Shown here: piece by piece, positions 44,508-55,471 of the stretch | Position numbering within the stretch: position 1 is the first letter of the stretch | Layout of the letters: each line of letters begins with the position of its first letter | Notes under the pieces: generated by a model | Seen by the model: the letters and a program-made list of their open reading frames with translations, nothing else | What the model was told of the DNA's origin: nothing | Database searches by the model: none | Program-made: the position numbers and the translations under genes | Origin: Adiantum capillus-veneris | Taxonomy: Eukaryota > Streptophyta > Polypodiopsida > Polypodiales > Pteridaceae | Length of the DNA: 64,000 nt | NCBI GenBank assembly: GCA_014529385.2 | Contig: CM043957.1 | Location: 90,352,160-90,416,159, forward strand | Direction of reading: 5' to 3'

Positions 44508-45959
44508 TCATTGCTCTGGTCGTATTCCTCCTAGCTGAGTCTTTGCATCCTTATTAGGAGCCATGTATGAGGATGCTTGTGGTGGCTGTGTCTTCACCGA
44601 GGACTTTGGAATCCACTTTTGATGCACTTTATTCATGTAGCGATGACATTGATTCTCGGGTCGTTGATCTTCTTGAAGCTCGAAGTGTTCTATAGAGTCA
44701 TAGAACTCATCGTCTTCTTCATCTTTTGATTCTCCACATTTCTTTGTTTGCTCCTTATTTCGAGAGCTTGTTGATGTCTGGTTCTCTTCGTTTTCCTGGA
44801 TTACACTCACTGCAAAATAAGGAACGACATCATAGCCATTTTCATCACAAAACTTTGTTGTGGGAGCATCCTCCACGGCGCACACATCCAGAGTAGCCAA
44901 GATTTGTTCCCATCCAAAAGGCTCTAACTCTTCTTCAGGAAATGGTTCTGGGATATAGTCCCTATCCTCTATAACCCGCTCTAGGATACATTTCTCACGT
45001 TTCAAGCTACCACATTGTGAAGCTCCACACATCCACAATTCTTTAGGCTTACCTAACCAAGCTGGAAGTTCTGATCCTGCTACTGTGGCGGAATCAAACT
45101 CCTCAACCGGTGTTCTCGTCACATCCCTATAGCTATGGTCCCTCAAGTTTATCTTTGTTATGGTTTCCATATGTCTCAGGTATATATGATCATAACCCCA
45201 ATCTTGGACCATTTTCAATTGTTGCATGAATGGTCTTCCCAGAATGATGTCATAGTTTTTCTTCTTGCCAAAGTCAACAACAGCAAAAGTGTGTTCATAT
45301 TCAATGCCACAAGAAGTAACAAGTACTTTTTCTAGCAATCCTAGGGGCTTTTCCTTGTGTCCGTCTGCAAGCTGCAGGGTCATTCGTGTGGATATCAAGG
45401 CAGGTTTTCCCCATTTTTTCCAAACCTCTTTGGTTGCAATGGCCACACCAGCTCCACTGGCAAGGATTGCCATGGTTTTTACATTATTGAATTCCATAGG
45501 AAGGGTGGTGTTTCCATCTTCTCCCTCGTAATACTCGCCTACCTTGTTTAATGGCACTGGCCTAGTATTTAGTTGAGGCATTTCAAGCTCTTTGATGCCT
45601 TCCTCGATTTCAGTCATTGGGGTTTTTACACCAAATTTCTCTAGACATTTATCCACATTAGCCCACATGTTTGGTCTTATTCTGAGCAACTCAGCTAACA
45701 TTATTGTACAGGTGACTGGGGTAGAAAGAATATCTACTACCCCCTTTGAATCGATGGCCTTGTTGGGAGACAGTCTCTGAGATGGGATTGCAACCACATC
45801 TGACTTGGTCTCGTACTCTCCCATGTAGGACGGTAGTGTTCTTAGCGAATGGGGTTGACTATCCATAGATTGTACAGATCCTTTGTTGCCCCAATACGAT
45901 TGCACGTCTAGATTCATTTGAGATCCAGTCTCAAATTCCTCTATTAGTGGTAGAAACAC
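44508..45959 (-). CDS. E2 retropepsin-like polyprotein segment (483 codons, active-site Asp replaced)
   Basis: The long open minus-strand frame contains a retropepsin fold. MEFNNVKTMAILASGAGVAIATKEVWKKWG aligns with the usual ---ILIDSGAGVNI, then LQLADGHKEKPLGLLEKVLV, and DIILGRPFMQQLKMVQDWGYDHIYL, matching the (M/I)LGRPW---A---DWG flap/C-terminal block of bryophyte- and fern-type gypsy proteases. The catalytic D of D-S-G is A (codon GCC where GAC is expected, at about 45465), so the product should not cleave. A Glu/Asp-rich acidic stretch (ESKDEEDDEFYDSIEHFE) and a W-I-P-K motif follow. The true start is probably upstream because gag and pro are normally fused. Confidence 0.8.
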   Translation of the reverse strand: MFLPLIEEFETGSQMNLDVQSYWGNKGSVQSMDSQPHSLRTLPSYMGEYETKSDVVAIPSQRLSPNKAIDSKGVVDILSTPVTCTIMLAELLRIRPNMWANVDKCLEKFGVKTPMTEIEEGIKELEMPQLNTRPVPLNKVGEYYEGEDGNTTLPMEFNNVKTMAILASGAGVAIATKEVWKKWGKPALISTRMTLQLADGHKEKPLGLLEKVLVTSCGIEYEHTFAVVDFGKKKNYDIILGRPFMQQLKMVQDWGYDHIYLRHMETITKINLRDHSYRDVTRTPVEEFDSATVAGSELPAWLGKPKELWMCGASQCGSLKREKCILERVIEDRDYIPEPFPEEELEPFGWEQILATLDVCAVEDAPTTKFCDENGYDVVPYFAVSVIQENEENQTSTSSRNKEQTKKCGESKDEEDDEFYDSIEHFELQEDQRPENQCHRYMNKVHQKWIPKSSVKTQPPQASSYMAPNKDAKTQLGGIRPEQ

Positions 45960-47600
45960 TCCTCGTTCATCACCAGTCTTGTCTACTCATCTTCTTAGGT
46001 CATCGGAGTCATTGGCCTCTCTGACTTGTTTCCACAATTCGTCAAGACCATCTATCTCTTTACAATCCTTAGGTATAGCTTGGTGAAATCCCTCGGAAGA
46101 GTTATCCGTGGTATTCAGTACTATCCTTGGTTCTAATGCTGGGTCTTTGAGGTTTGGTATGTGCTCATGACTAGAATCTGGCTCTTTTAGTTCCTGGTTT
46201 GGTGGGATACTTGTGTAGGCATGACACAGATCACATCCTCAGGTTTTGCAACTGGTGGTTCTAGTAAAGCTTGGGCTGTTTGAATCATTTTCTGGCACAT
46301 TTCAAACCTTTGCTTTTCTAGTTCCGCATAGGGATATGTCATCCACCTGTGTTCTTGGGTTTGGTTTTTTTTGGGCCTCACATCATAGGCTTTCAAGAGG
46401 GCATCTAATGTCTCATTAACCTTCTCTGCCAACCCAGATCCTCCTGAACTAGCACTTCTCGGTTTCTCATCCGTGGATGGTTCTTCTAGAGGTTTAACCA
46501 CTGTGTAAGAGAAGGTGCCTCCTTTTCCTCATGTTGTTTTATCTTCTCCTCGGCTTCGGTAAGCTTCTCAGCTAGGGATTTTTGCTCTCGTTCCCTGCGT
46601 GCTTTCATCCTAGTCTTTCTAGCTTTCCAACTATTTCGTTTGCTCTTGGTTTTCTGACTTGGTGCGTTTGTCTTTGGTCCATCATCTGTCTTTGGACTCG
46701 TGTCACTTTCCATGTTCTTTGTCTCTAGATTCTCATCAGCTTTCTTTTGGGCTTGTTCTCTCGTAACCACTTGAACTGGTACGACATTTTCATTTTCTGA
46801 GCTACGAGGTAGTTGAACAATCCCTAATACATTTGTCGTGAGTTTCCTGATTTGGTTTGGTTTTTTCAGGCAATTGGGGATAAAGTGAGTGATGCCACAC
46901 TCAAGAAAATAGGCATTTACTTCAGTGATCTCCGTATGAGGACATTGTTTGACCAAGTGGTTGTCACGACTTTTGTGACAATCTGTCTCTCGTTGAGGAG
47001 ATTCTTTTAGCATTTCCTCTTGGCTATAAGCAAGCTTTGACCTAGATAAGCCGTTATTTGCAATGAATCGCAATGTCCTTTCGTCTATTTCATACCTTCT
47101 TTCTTTCGATTGAAACCTAGGAGGTGGAGGTTGTACCGGCCTCATCACTCCATGTGTTTCTCTCACATTTTGTTGCTCCGAAGGGTAGTACTCACTTTGG
47201 TTGCTATACCACATTGTAGCTGGTACTGGCGTTGGTTTATTTGATGCTTCCATCATTGGCATGTATCTCATGTCTACCGGCATTCTAGCACCTGGCAGCG
47301 GAGGTTGTTGTCCTAAGACAAGCTGTGGCCTTAAAACTCCTACTGGTCTTGGCGCATTCCCCGTAATGTATCTAGGTGGAGTAGGTGCTTCTGGAACAGG
47401 TTGTACATACCAGGCTCCCTAGCATTTTCCATGCTATAATAGAACTCTTCCCCCGTATGGTTTGTCCATTTTCTCTCAATTTCACACCACTTCGGCTCTC
47501 CCGAATTAGACCTTACAAGAGGAATCAACCTCTTGGCCAAGTCGTCAATAAGCTTTTCTTGATCAATAGGTGCCGTTGGCTTGGCAATGGACTCACTTAT
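45960..47600 (-). pseudogene. E2 gag C-terminal and nucleocapsid region, frameshifted
   Basis: The frame after the TAG at 47601-47603 runs ISESIAKPTAPIDQEKLIDDLAKRLIPLV...KWTNHTGEEFYYSMEN. A shift near 47415 leads into a Pro-rich part with LGQQPPLPGAR, as in E1. Two knuckle-like blocks follow near 46880-46990, CHKSRDNHLVKQC and FLECGITHFIPNC. Each lacks one Cys of the C-x2-C-H-C set. A basic coiled-coil-like stretch (KARKTRMKARREREQKSLAEKLTEAEEKIKQHEEKE) ends near 46500. Another shift then enters KPLEEPSTDEKPR...WMTYPYAELEKQRFEMCQKM. Confidence 0.7.
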
Positions 47601-48677
47601 CTATGAAACACTGTGCTGAGAGGATGTGTCATCTCCTTGACTCTTTAAGTCCTTTTCTTTGTATGCCTCACAGTTATCCACTAGATAAAGAGCTTCTTTG
47701 ATCAACTCGTTTAGCATCATCCTCCTTATCATATGCAGATCCTTCTGAAGGCCCGCATGTCTCATTCCCTGGATAAAGATCAGCATCAGTCGTGCTTGCG
47801 TAGGTAATTTTTCTCTCAGACAGAGCTTAACATATCTCTTGAGTCGTAATGATGCTTTGCGTACTGATTCATACTCTTTCTGTTTGAATCTATGGATTTG
47901 CGAGACCGTGTTGTGAGCAATGCCTTTTGGCGAGAATTCTTCAATAAACTCCTCAAACAGCTCATCTAGGGTCTCAAAATCCCATTTTTCCACCGAGTCG
48001 AACCATGTAGCTACATCATCTTCTAGAGTCAATCCAAATCCCGCAAACTGTGTCTCAAAATCTGAAACTTCCTTTGCTCTAATCACTCTTCTAAAAGCCG
48101 TTACATGATCTCTCGGATCTTTATCTCCGGAGTATTTTCTGTTTACCCATTTTTGTGCTTGGGATGGTCTAACTCGTTGATTGTCTACAAGTCTAACCAA
48201 AGACTCTCCCAATCCTTCTTTCGTTATCGCTCTTGAAGGGAATCCTGGTGGCTCTCTTCTTGGAATTCCTATAGGAATTGTCGTGTTTGGTGGAGGCATT
48301 TGTGGTCCTTCATTGACCAAATATCCACCTCTTTCTAGTACAGTCTGTGGATTTGTGCTTTCTACAAATCTGTATTCTCGTCCATACTTGTCGACAACTA
48401 TAGATCTCCATTGACAGTCGACTCCGTATGTGTAAACATATAAGAGCTTGTAATCTGTTATCTCTTCTAGGTATGGATCTGAGCACCTATAAAGATTGAC
48501 CTCATTGTCGTCAATGTATCTATATAGTCCTTCACTCTCATGACCAATAATCCAAACTCTCTCAACAAGATGGATCTTTATCAATTGCAAGTTTGGAAGA
48601 TCCATTGTGGGAGGATATTCCTCTATCGCCGGGATCTCCAAGCTTGTGTAAGCTGCGTTTGAATCTAGGGTAGACAT
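47601..48677 (-). CDS. E2 gag N-terminal and capsid segment (358 codons)
   Basis: It starts MSTLDSNAAYTSLEIPAIEEYPP. Residues 1-130 match only E1 (W-I--ESEGLYRYIDD, DKYGREY). The capsid-like part follows: DPRDHVTAFRRVIRAKEVSDFETQFAGFGLTLEDDVATWFDSV, EEFIEEFSPKGIAHNTVSQIHRFKQKEYESVRKASLRLKRYV and RLMLIFIQGMRHAGLQKDL, typical of retrotransposon gag. It ends at a TAG after HSVS, with gag homology continuing in the same frame, so the stop is a nonsense change or would need read-through. It would form the particle shell. Confidence 0.8.
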   Translation of the reverse strand: MSTLDSNAAYTSLEIPAIEEYPPTMDLPNLQLIKIHLVERVWIIGHESEGLYRYIDDNEVNLYRCSDPYLEEITDYKLLYVYTYGVDCQWRSIVVDKYGREYRFVESTNPQTVLERGGYLVNEGPQMPPPNTTIPIGIPRREPPGFPSRAITKEGLGESLVRLVDNQRVRPSQAQKWVNRKYSGDKDPRDHVTAFRRVIRAKEVSDFETQFAGFGLTLEDDVATWFDSVEKWDFETLDELFEEFIEEFSPKGIAHNTVSQIHRFKQKEYESVRKASLRLKRYVKLCLREKLPTQARLMLIFIQGMRHAGLQKDLHMIRRMMLNELIKEALYLVDNCEAYKEKDLKSQGDDTSSQHSVS

Positions 48678-51377
48678 GATTTCTGGGCTTAAGAGCTTTT
48701 GCTTGGTTCAAGTAGACTAAGTCCACTGTGTTCAAGTTCTTTGGTTAGGGAAAAGTCGAAGCTATGTCCAAAACCGCAACCGTTTTGTCACAATTCTCGC
48801 AAATTGTCGCTTTCAAACACCCCTAACTTGCGGATGAATTTTCAGGCCTTAAACGATGTTTTTTTTTCAAATTTGAACTAAATGGTTGCCATTGGAATGC
48901 ATTTAGTTCAAGTTTTGCTCTAAGATCTGTAGAGCCACTCTCAGGCTACGTTTTGATATAAAAACTTTTCCGATCCGATAGCGTTTGTGAAAGTTATGGC
49001 CAAAACAGTGAAATGCAGTTTAGACTGGTCAAAATGAGTCCAAATTCAATTTTGAAAGAAGATTTGGGATCTATGTGACACTGTGAACACTTTTGTATGG
49101 TCAAAATTACAGTTGGACCCTAAAACTGGCCTAGAGACATCCTACGCGTAGGATGTCTATATGCTCAGAATTTAACAAAATTTGGTCCAGCGACTCCCCT
49201 TAAGTCCAACAACACAATGGTATGCTCAGATTTTAATTTGGACCTAAAAATGGCCTTGAGACATCCTACGCGTAGGATGTCTTTTTGCTCATAATGACTT
49301 GAAATTTTCACCCCAGCTTCTCCTTGATGTCCTGATCACAGTGGTGTGCTCATGGGTTGGTTTGGAGTCCTAAATCAAGCTAGAGACATCCTACGCGTAG
49401 GATGTGTAACTCCTCAAATTTTGTCCAAACTTGACCCCAAGATTCTCCTAGTGATTAGCAACACAATGGTATGCTTAGAATTGAATTTGGATGCCAATAG
49501 GTCAAGATTTTAGGTTGCAAGAGCTTCTAGTGCACTCCAAGAGTAGGATGTCTGACAATTCTTGTCTTTGCTTGGTAAATAGGCCAAACAAGGTCCCAAT
49601 TCACTTTTGAAAAAAGATTTGGAATCCTTGAGACACTTAGAACCTCCCTATATGGCTAAAGTAGAATTTTGACCACTTTATGACCCTGGAGACATCCTAC
49701 GCGTAGGATGTCTTTTTGCTCTGTTTCAGCTCAAACTTGCACTGTAGCTTCCCCTTGATGTGCTGATCTCACATCTATTTTTACTTTTTGATTCTGACAC
49801 CTATAGGTTGGTCAAATGCTCAAGAATCTGTTCCAAAAGCCTGATGTCTGGTCTGATGAATTCCTAAGTCAAATCAACTCCAAATTGTACCAAAATTGAC
49901 TAGGAGTCTTTCCTAAGGCTATACAACAGCATGGTATGGTCACAGGAGAATTTTGGTTTCTAAATCATGCCTTAGACATCCTACGCGTAGGATGTCTAAC
50001 TGCTCAGAATTGCCCCAGATTTGAACCACAGACTCTCCTTAAGGTGCTGATCACTGTGGTATGCTCAAAATTTTGTTTAGAGTCCAAAATCACACAGAAG
50101 ACATCCTACGCGTAGGATGTCTTTTTGGCCTATTTGACCCCAGACTTGTCCCACAGCTTCCCCTTGATGTGAGCAACCCAGTGGTATGCTTAGATTTGAG
50201 TTTGGATCTCAAAAGACCCCAAAACTAGCTATTCTTGCCTTTTTCAGTCAAAAATGCTAAAGTCTGTTCAATCTTCCTTTTACTGACCCAAATGAGATGA
50301 AATTTATCACATGCACTCAAAACATCATGTATAACATGCACATGAAGTCACCCAATGGTTTGGTCTCAAAATTAGGCCTTGGACACAATTTGGGTAGGAT
50401 GTCTGGCAATTCTCGTCTTTTGGCTTTCATCTGTCAAAATTTGGTCAAATTTCCACTTTCCAGGTGAAAATAGGGTAAAACCTACCTTCTAAACACACTG
50501 GTAACCTCAGATTTTCAAAAAAATGCCCCGATCACCCTGTAGACATCCTACGCGTAGGATGTCTTTTGCTTATTTTTTCAGACTGAAGTGTCCCTGATGC
50601 TTCCTTATGCTCTCAGCAAGTGCAAATATGCTTCACAATTGCAAAAACATGCAAAAATCACTCAATTTAAGCCTTTTCTGAAATTTTATGTTTTCCGATT
50701 CCGCCTTTTGGCTTTTGGTCAACAAAAATAGGGAAAAACACCCAAGTCAATATGTTACTAGGGTAAAACCTACCCTCTGAACACACTGGTGCAGTCAAAA
50801 TTTTCAAATTTGGTCTCCAGAACCCCCTTGAGACATCCTACACGTAGGATGTCTGTGTTTACAGAATTGCAGGTTTTCTTCACAGAACCCTTGTAAATGC
50901 TCTTTTATATGCACAGCATCAGTCAATCATGCAAAAATATCCACAAAAGCTTGTTTAATGCATTTTTACCCTCAAAAGAACACTTTTCCGTGATTTCAAA
51001 TGCAATCAAGCACTTTAGCAAATAATTCAGTACTGAATAGCTCTAGATCAGAATCGGATCACTTACCTAAAGCTACTCCTACAAATCATATGGGGTTTTG
51101 CATCTATGAGTAGAAAAATGCTTCACTGCCACACACGGACTAGTAAACGCTTTTATCGCCTCACAAATCACTCGACCACCAACAACTACTCTAATCCACA
51201 GATTCTAACTAAACCTATCTAGTCGCAGACCCTCGGCAAGACACACGCTTCCTAGCTATCCACTTGATCGCGGAATATCCTCTTCCGGATCCACTTAAGA
51301 AAAATTCTTTCTCTAGCCGAAACTAAATCAAGCAACCATCACTCGAGTGTTATTAGGAAACCTACTTAGGTCCTTGT
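48678..51377 (-). other. E2 leader
   Basis: A 2.7-kb non-coding region between primer-binding site and gag, nearly twice as long as in E1. It is built of diverged tandem-like units of about 125-150 bp carrying palindromes and flanking phrases such as GTGGTATGCTCA and CCCCTTGATGTGCTGA. Confidence 0.75.
49136..50853. repeat. E2 leader palindrome array (8 copies plus relics)
   Basis: 22-bp palindromes lie at 49136, 49260, 49385, 49691, 49975, 50100, 50542 and 50832. The half-site is GACATCCTACG followed by its reverse complement. Six are perfect. The 49385 copy has one end mismatch, and the 50832 copy has core ACACGT. Half-palindrome relics (GTAGGATGTCTG) occur near 49543 and 50393. Copies are separated by 124, 125, 306, 284, 125, 442 and 290 bp. 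The bases between diverge strongly while the palindromes do not. Confidence 0.97.
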
Positions 51378-51396
51378 GTCCCCGGCAGCGGTGCCA
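51378..51396 (-). other. E2 primer-binding site (tRNA-Asp type)
   Basis: The minus strand reads TGGCACCGCTGCCGGGGAC, one base different from the E1 site and 1 nt from the LTR edge. Confidence 0.85.
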
Positions 51397-51745
51397 ATGT
51401 TGGACAGGGAGACTCACACACCCATGAAGTGCATGCAAACACTACCTAGATCAACATAATGTCAATCGAGGACACAGATGACACGATAGGCACACAGAGG
51501 AAATCTCTTTAGCTTGTCAGGCTGAGACCATCCTACACATACAACACTCTGGAAGGCCAACTAAACCACAATCAAGAACCTCACTGCTCTCAACTATACC
51601 ACCTAGCCACATACACACATACGGAAGGTAACTCACCTAATCATGCCAGATTCGTACGAAACTTAAGGAACACCATCCCCTCACTAGGATACCCCTGTCC
51701 CTAAGCCCCTACACTCAAAAACCTCACTCTAAACCCATCTACGGA

Positions 51746-51763
51746 AAACGCGTAGGATGACAG
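51746..51763. promoter_or_regulatory. Half-palindrome in the E2 LTR
   Basis: The plus strand reads AAAACGCGTAGGATGACA. ACGCGTAGGATGAC matches the right half of the E2 leader palindrome at 13 of 14 positions, with the E2-specific arm. Its position relative to TATA and primer site parallels that in E1. Confidence 0.75.
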
Positions 51764-52127
51764 AGCAGAATTTTGAAAGTGCCCGAAATTGAAATTTATG
51801 AGTACCTATGCGTAGCTTATGTGGCCACGATTCTATAGACTACTAGCATGCAGAAAACAGACATCGTTTGATACACTTACGGCCACAAATAGCTCGTAGA
51901 TACGTTTGCGTGTGCGCTTCGTCTCGCGTGGAATGCTTGGCGTTGTCGCGTAGCTCTCCTCGAGCTACAACAATGGTGCAGTCGGATCTCCAATGCGTTG
52001 AGCGAGCCGGGCGTAGCGAGAGGATAAAGCTCACGCTCACTCTCTTTCTCTCACACACACAGTAGACGGCAGCGCTAAAGTTTTGATTATGATTAAAAAG
52101 TCTTCTTTACAAAATGACCTAGGTACC

Positions 52128-52134
52128 TTATATA
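52128..52134 (-). promoter_or_regulatory. E2 LTR TATA box
   Basis: The minus strand reads TATATAA within AGTATATAAGGTA, at the same relative position as in the E1 LTR. Confidence 0.6.
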
Positions 52135-52355
52135 CTAAGGCTACCTTAGGTTTAACCAAAAATGGGGTTGAAAGGGTCAAATGGATTTGTATTTACAATC
52201 TGGAAGTGCCATTGTACCCCGGCTTCTGAAACTAGAATAACTACTCATTACAAATGATGTTTATAGCCATAATTCGCAGCATTTAGTAACTCGCAAAAGA
52301 TAAGACTTTGGTATGAAACTTGAGTTATGTTGTGTTGTTGACCCAGCGGTCAACA

Positions 52356-52556
52356 CACACAGCTTAGAGAAGATGAAGGAACTCAAGGCACACAAATGAG
52401 AGTGTGTTACTTAGTGTGCAATGGAAAAATAGATAGCCCTAGAGTGATGGGAGTATATACAATGCACGAGGAAAAACACCTCCTAAAGAGGGATAAAATA
52501 ACCCGGCGGTCCTAGTGTGTTCACACACATCACTACCACATGTATATGGTATAACA
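52356..52556 (-). repeat. Copia C4 3' LTR, truncated by E2
   Basis: Matches C1 LTR bases from CACACAGCTTGGAGAAGA to ATGGTAACA. The remaining part of the LTR (about 27-30 bp, beginning TGTTGGAATT in the C1 copy) is missing because E2 begins there. Confidence 0.8.
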
Positions 52557-52571
52557 AATCCCCCCAGGAGT
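52557..52571 (-). other. C4 polypurine tract
   Basis: The minus strand reads CTCCTGGGGGGATT directly before the 3' LTR start. Confidence 0.7.
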
Positions 52572-52631
52572 GATGCAGTGAATGAGAGATGTCACATGAG
52601 TAAAGGGAAGTGCCATGCCCTAAGGACATGA

Positions 52632-54600
52632 TCAGTCCACAAAGGGGACTAAGCCCAAAGCTTTGCAAAAAGCTTCATGCTTCTCACGCGACAATGCCTT
52701 TGTGAAAAGATCTGCAAGGTTGTCCTGTGTTGGCACATAAGTCAAGCTAATCGCTCCTGGTGAGAGCCTCTCCCTGACATAGTGGTAATGCACCTCAATG
52801 TGCCTTGTGCAAGTATGAAAAACTAGGCTCCTTGCAACTACCAATGCACTCTGACTGTCAGTGTAGATAGTGTTGGTAGTGTCCTATCCAACACCCAAAT
52901 CAGCCATAAGGCGTTTGAGCCATACACACTCAATCATGGCTACGAAGACTGCCCTGTACTCAGCCTCACAACTCGAAGTGGCCACAGTAGGTTGCTTCTT
53001 GCTCAACCATGATATACATGAACTGCCAAGCATGAAACAAAAACCACTTATGGACACTCGCGTGTCAAAACAACCAGCCCAACCTGAGTCCAAAAAAGCA
53101 TGTAAGTCTAGCGACAATGATCTCCCCTTGGGATAAAACAAGCCAAGATGTAAAGTGCCACTAAGGTAGCAAAAAATCCTCTTGACAACCTGCCAATGCT
53201 TAGAACTTGGGCTATGCATAAATGTGTTGACCTGTGAGACTGCAAACTGAATATCTGGCCTCATGTTGCATACATAAATGAGGAATCCAACAGCAGTTTG
53301 GTAAAGAGTGACATCTGCAGGATCACCAACATCATGTAGACTCAATTTCAAACCTGTTTCCATGGGAGTGGCAATAGGTTTACAATGCTCAAGTCCAAAC
53401 TTACAAATTTTGATACCCTAATGCGAGTCATAAAGAGAATGCAACAATGTCTCTATGTAGCTTTTCTAACACAAGGCAATACCACCATCACACTGCTTAA
53501 ACTGTATGCCCAAGTAATGATGCAACAACCCCAAATCTTTCATCTTGAAAGTAGCATTCAAATTAGCCTTAAATTCAGCAATATGTCTCTCATTTGGTCC
53601 AGTGATCAACACATCATCTACATAAAGAACCACAATGAGAAGTACATCACCCTCACGCTTTACATACAATGTGCTTTCTGTTGGACTGTGGCGAAAGCCT
53701 TGTTTGACCAAATGAGTGTCAGCTTTCTCATACCAAGCACGAGGAGATTGCTTCAACCCATACAAAGCCTTGTTACATTTTCACACTTTGTCCTCTTCTC
53801 CTTTCTTGACAAAACCGCGAGGCTGCGTTACATAAACTTCCTCAAACATGTCACCGTTCGAGAAAGTAGTAACAATGTCTTATTGATGTACATCCCAACT
53901 AAAATGAGCTGCCAATGCACATAGAAAACGCACAGTAGTCATATGAAAAGTGGGAGCAAAAGTCTCTTCATAATCTATGCCTTTTTGCTGTGCATAACCC
54001 TTTGCAACAAGTCAAGACTTATGGCGATCGATCTCACCATCTAGCTTGCATTTCAACTTGTAAACCCACTTCATACCAATGGCCTTTTTCCCTGGAGGCA
54101 AATCACATAAAGTCCATGTGTCATTTTCTACAAGTGCATCATATTCTGATTGCATGGCAGCCATCCAATTTTTTGAATTTTGTGCTTCCTCAAAAGAAAG
54201 AGGTTCCTCAACATCACGTAAGCTAGACACAGCCAAAGCATAACAATCGGATGCATGGCAAGAGCCTAAACGAGTACGACTATACAAAGGTGCATCCAAT
54301 TTAATGTCACGCAAAGTGTGCACCAGCCATGTTAGCATACCTTTAGCCTGCTCATTTCAGCCCTTTCCTCATCAAGTACATCATGTACATCTGCATCAGT
54401 AATAGGCTGATCTATAACATTCTTGGAGACCCCCATAGGCTGTACATTTGCCTCATGGTTGGTAACTAGGTGTGACTTAGCTTTCACATTCTGATGGTCC
54501 AACTCTTGTTGCAAGGCTTTCACGTACGTGCCGTGGAACATCTCGTCATGGAATTGCGGTTCGGATTTGTTTGTGTTAAATGCATTCACACTACGTGTTA
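52632..54600 (-). pseudogene. Copia element C4 RT and RNase H, several stops
   Basis: The minus strand carries, in order, DVEEPLSFEEAQNSKNWMAAMQSEYDALVENDTWTLCDLPPGKKAIGMKWVYKLK, GFVKKGEEDKV, CNKALYGLKQSPRAWYEKADTHLVKQGF, VVLYVDDVLITGPNERHI with YVDD intact, MKDLGLLHHYLGIQF, then VGFLIYVCNMRPDIQFAVSQVN, a BSGWAGC-type DSGWAGCFDTRVS, SWLSKKQPTVATSSCEAEYRAV and DNLADLFTKALS. Stops occur at 54012, at the KV*KCNK codon (TGA for TGC, near 53770) and near 53466. Integrase, protease and gag are not present upstream. It was a copia Pol C-terminal half. Confidence 0.85.
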
Positions 54601-55471
54601 TGGGCCCTAGTGTTTAACACAATTTGTTCAAAACAGCATGCCAATTCATGTACTTTTTTGTTTTTGGAATTTTTTGCACTTCAAGTGCAACTTTTCCAAG
54701 CCATTTTATGAGTTTACACCCTATCGTACAAGGTAACGGCTCAAGATGGGTGTCTGGGGTTGGATGGTCTATACTCTATGAGTTGGTTGCCTCCACTCCA
54801 TATCGAGTATATGGATGGCTACTCACTAGTTGAGTCAAAGTTATTATCAGTCATGGAAGACTATCTGTAAGTGGTTGGGGCAAGCCACTCACTCTTACTA
54901 CTACTATTCCTTCCACATTGGATGGGCGACTTACAAAGTATTTCTCTAGTACTAAAGGATCTGCTAAGAGCATACGTTAGCACAAAGCATTATGAATGGA
55001 CAATTGTCTCCCTATTCTAGAATCAGCTTAGGTTTACAATTTTGAACACCTGTTATAGTGGGGTTGGATACCGCATCAATAGCTTCATTAGTCAAGGACT
55101 TAGTAGGTGTGCTGACAAAGACCATTGGCATGTAACCTTCATTAGGGGTGAACATGTAGTTCTGTGTGTTCCACAATGTTCAACAATCAGACATGCAAAA
55201 ACTCCCTATTCTGTCCCTCAATAGCTATGAGCTTTTCAAGATACTCGTGCGAGTTGGAAATCTGGCTCACAACTTCATGGAAAGTTGTGCCAAGGTTTTC
55301 TGGCATTTTTCTAGTATCTCTCAGAAAGTCTGAAAATTGGTTATGTCTTTAGACACCTTTTAGTTGTGGTTCCTCCTTTAAAGTACTCACGTGAATTATA
55401 AATTGAGTTACCATTTAGATACAAGTGGTTGCAAAAGGACAACAATGTTGAAAATCAAGATTTTTCTCTTG
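54601..55471. repeat. Duplicated non-coding segment upstream of C4
   Basis: Matches 39993-40684. The 54830-55025 part is only here. No gene was recognised. Confidence 0.5.

Larger units (their letters stand above)
51398..52355 (-). repeat. E2 5' LTR (958 bp)
   Basis: Bounded on the plus strand by TGTTGGACAG and CGGTCAACA. The outer end is an inverted repeat of its own (TGTTGACC, 4 nt, GGTCAACA). It contains a minus-strand TATA box (52128-52134) and a half-palindrome (51746-51763). It interrupts copia LTR sequence, leaving CACACAGCTTAG directly outside. Confidence 0.85.

Noticed and set aside
49136-50853. CRISPR-like array (regularly spaced palindromic repeats)
   Set aside because: Spacers are 100-420 bp, uneven and diverged from one another. 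The DNA is eukaryotic and the repeats lie in a retroelement leader. The resemblance is superficial.
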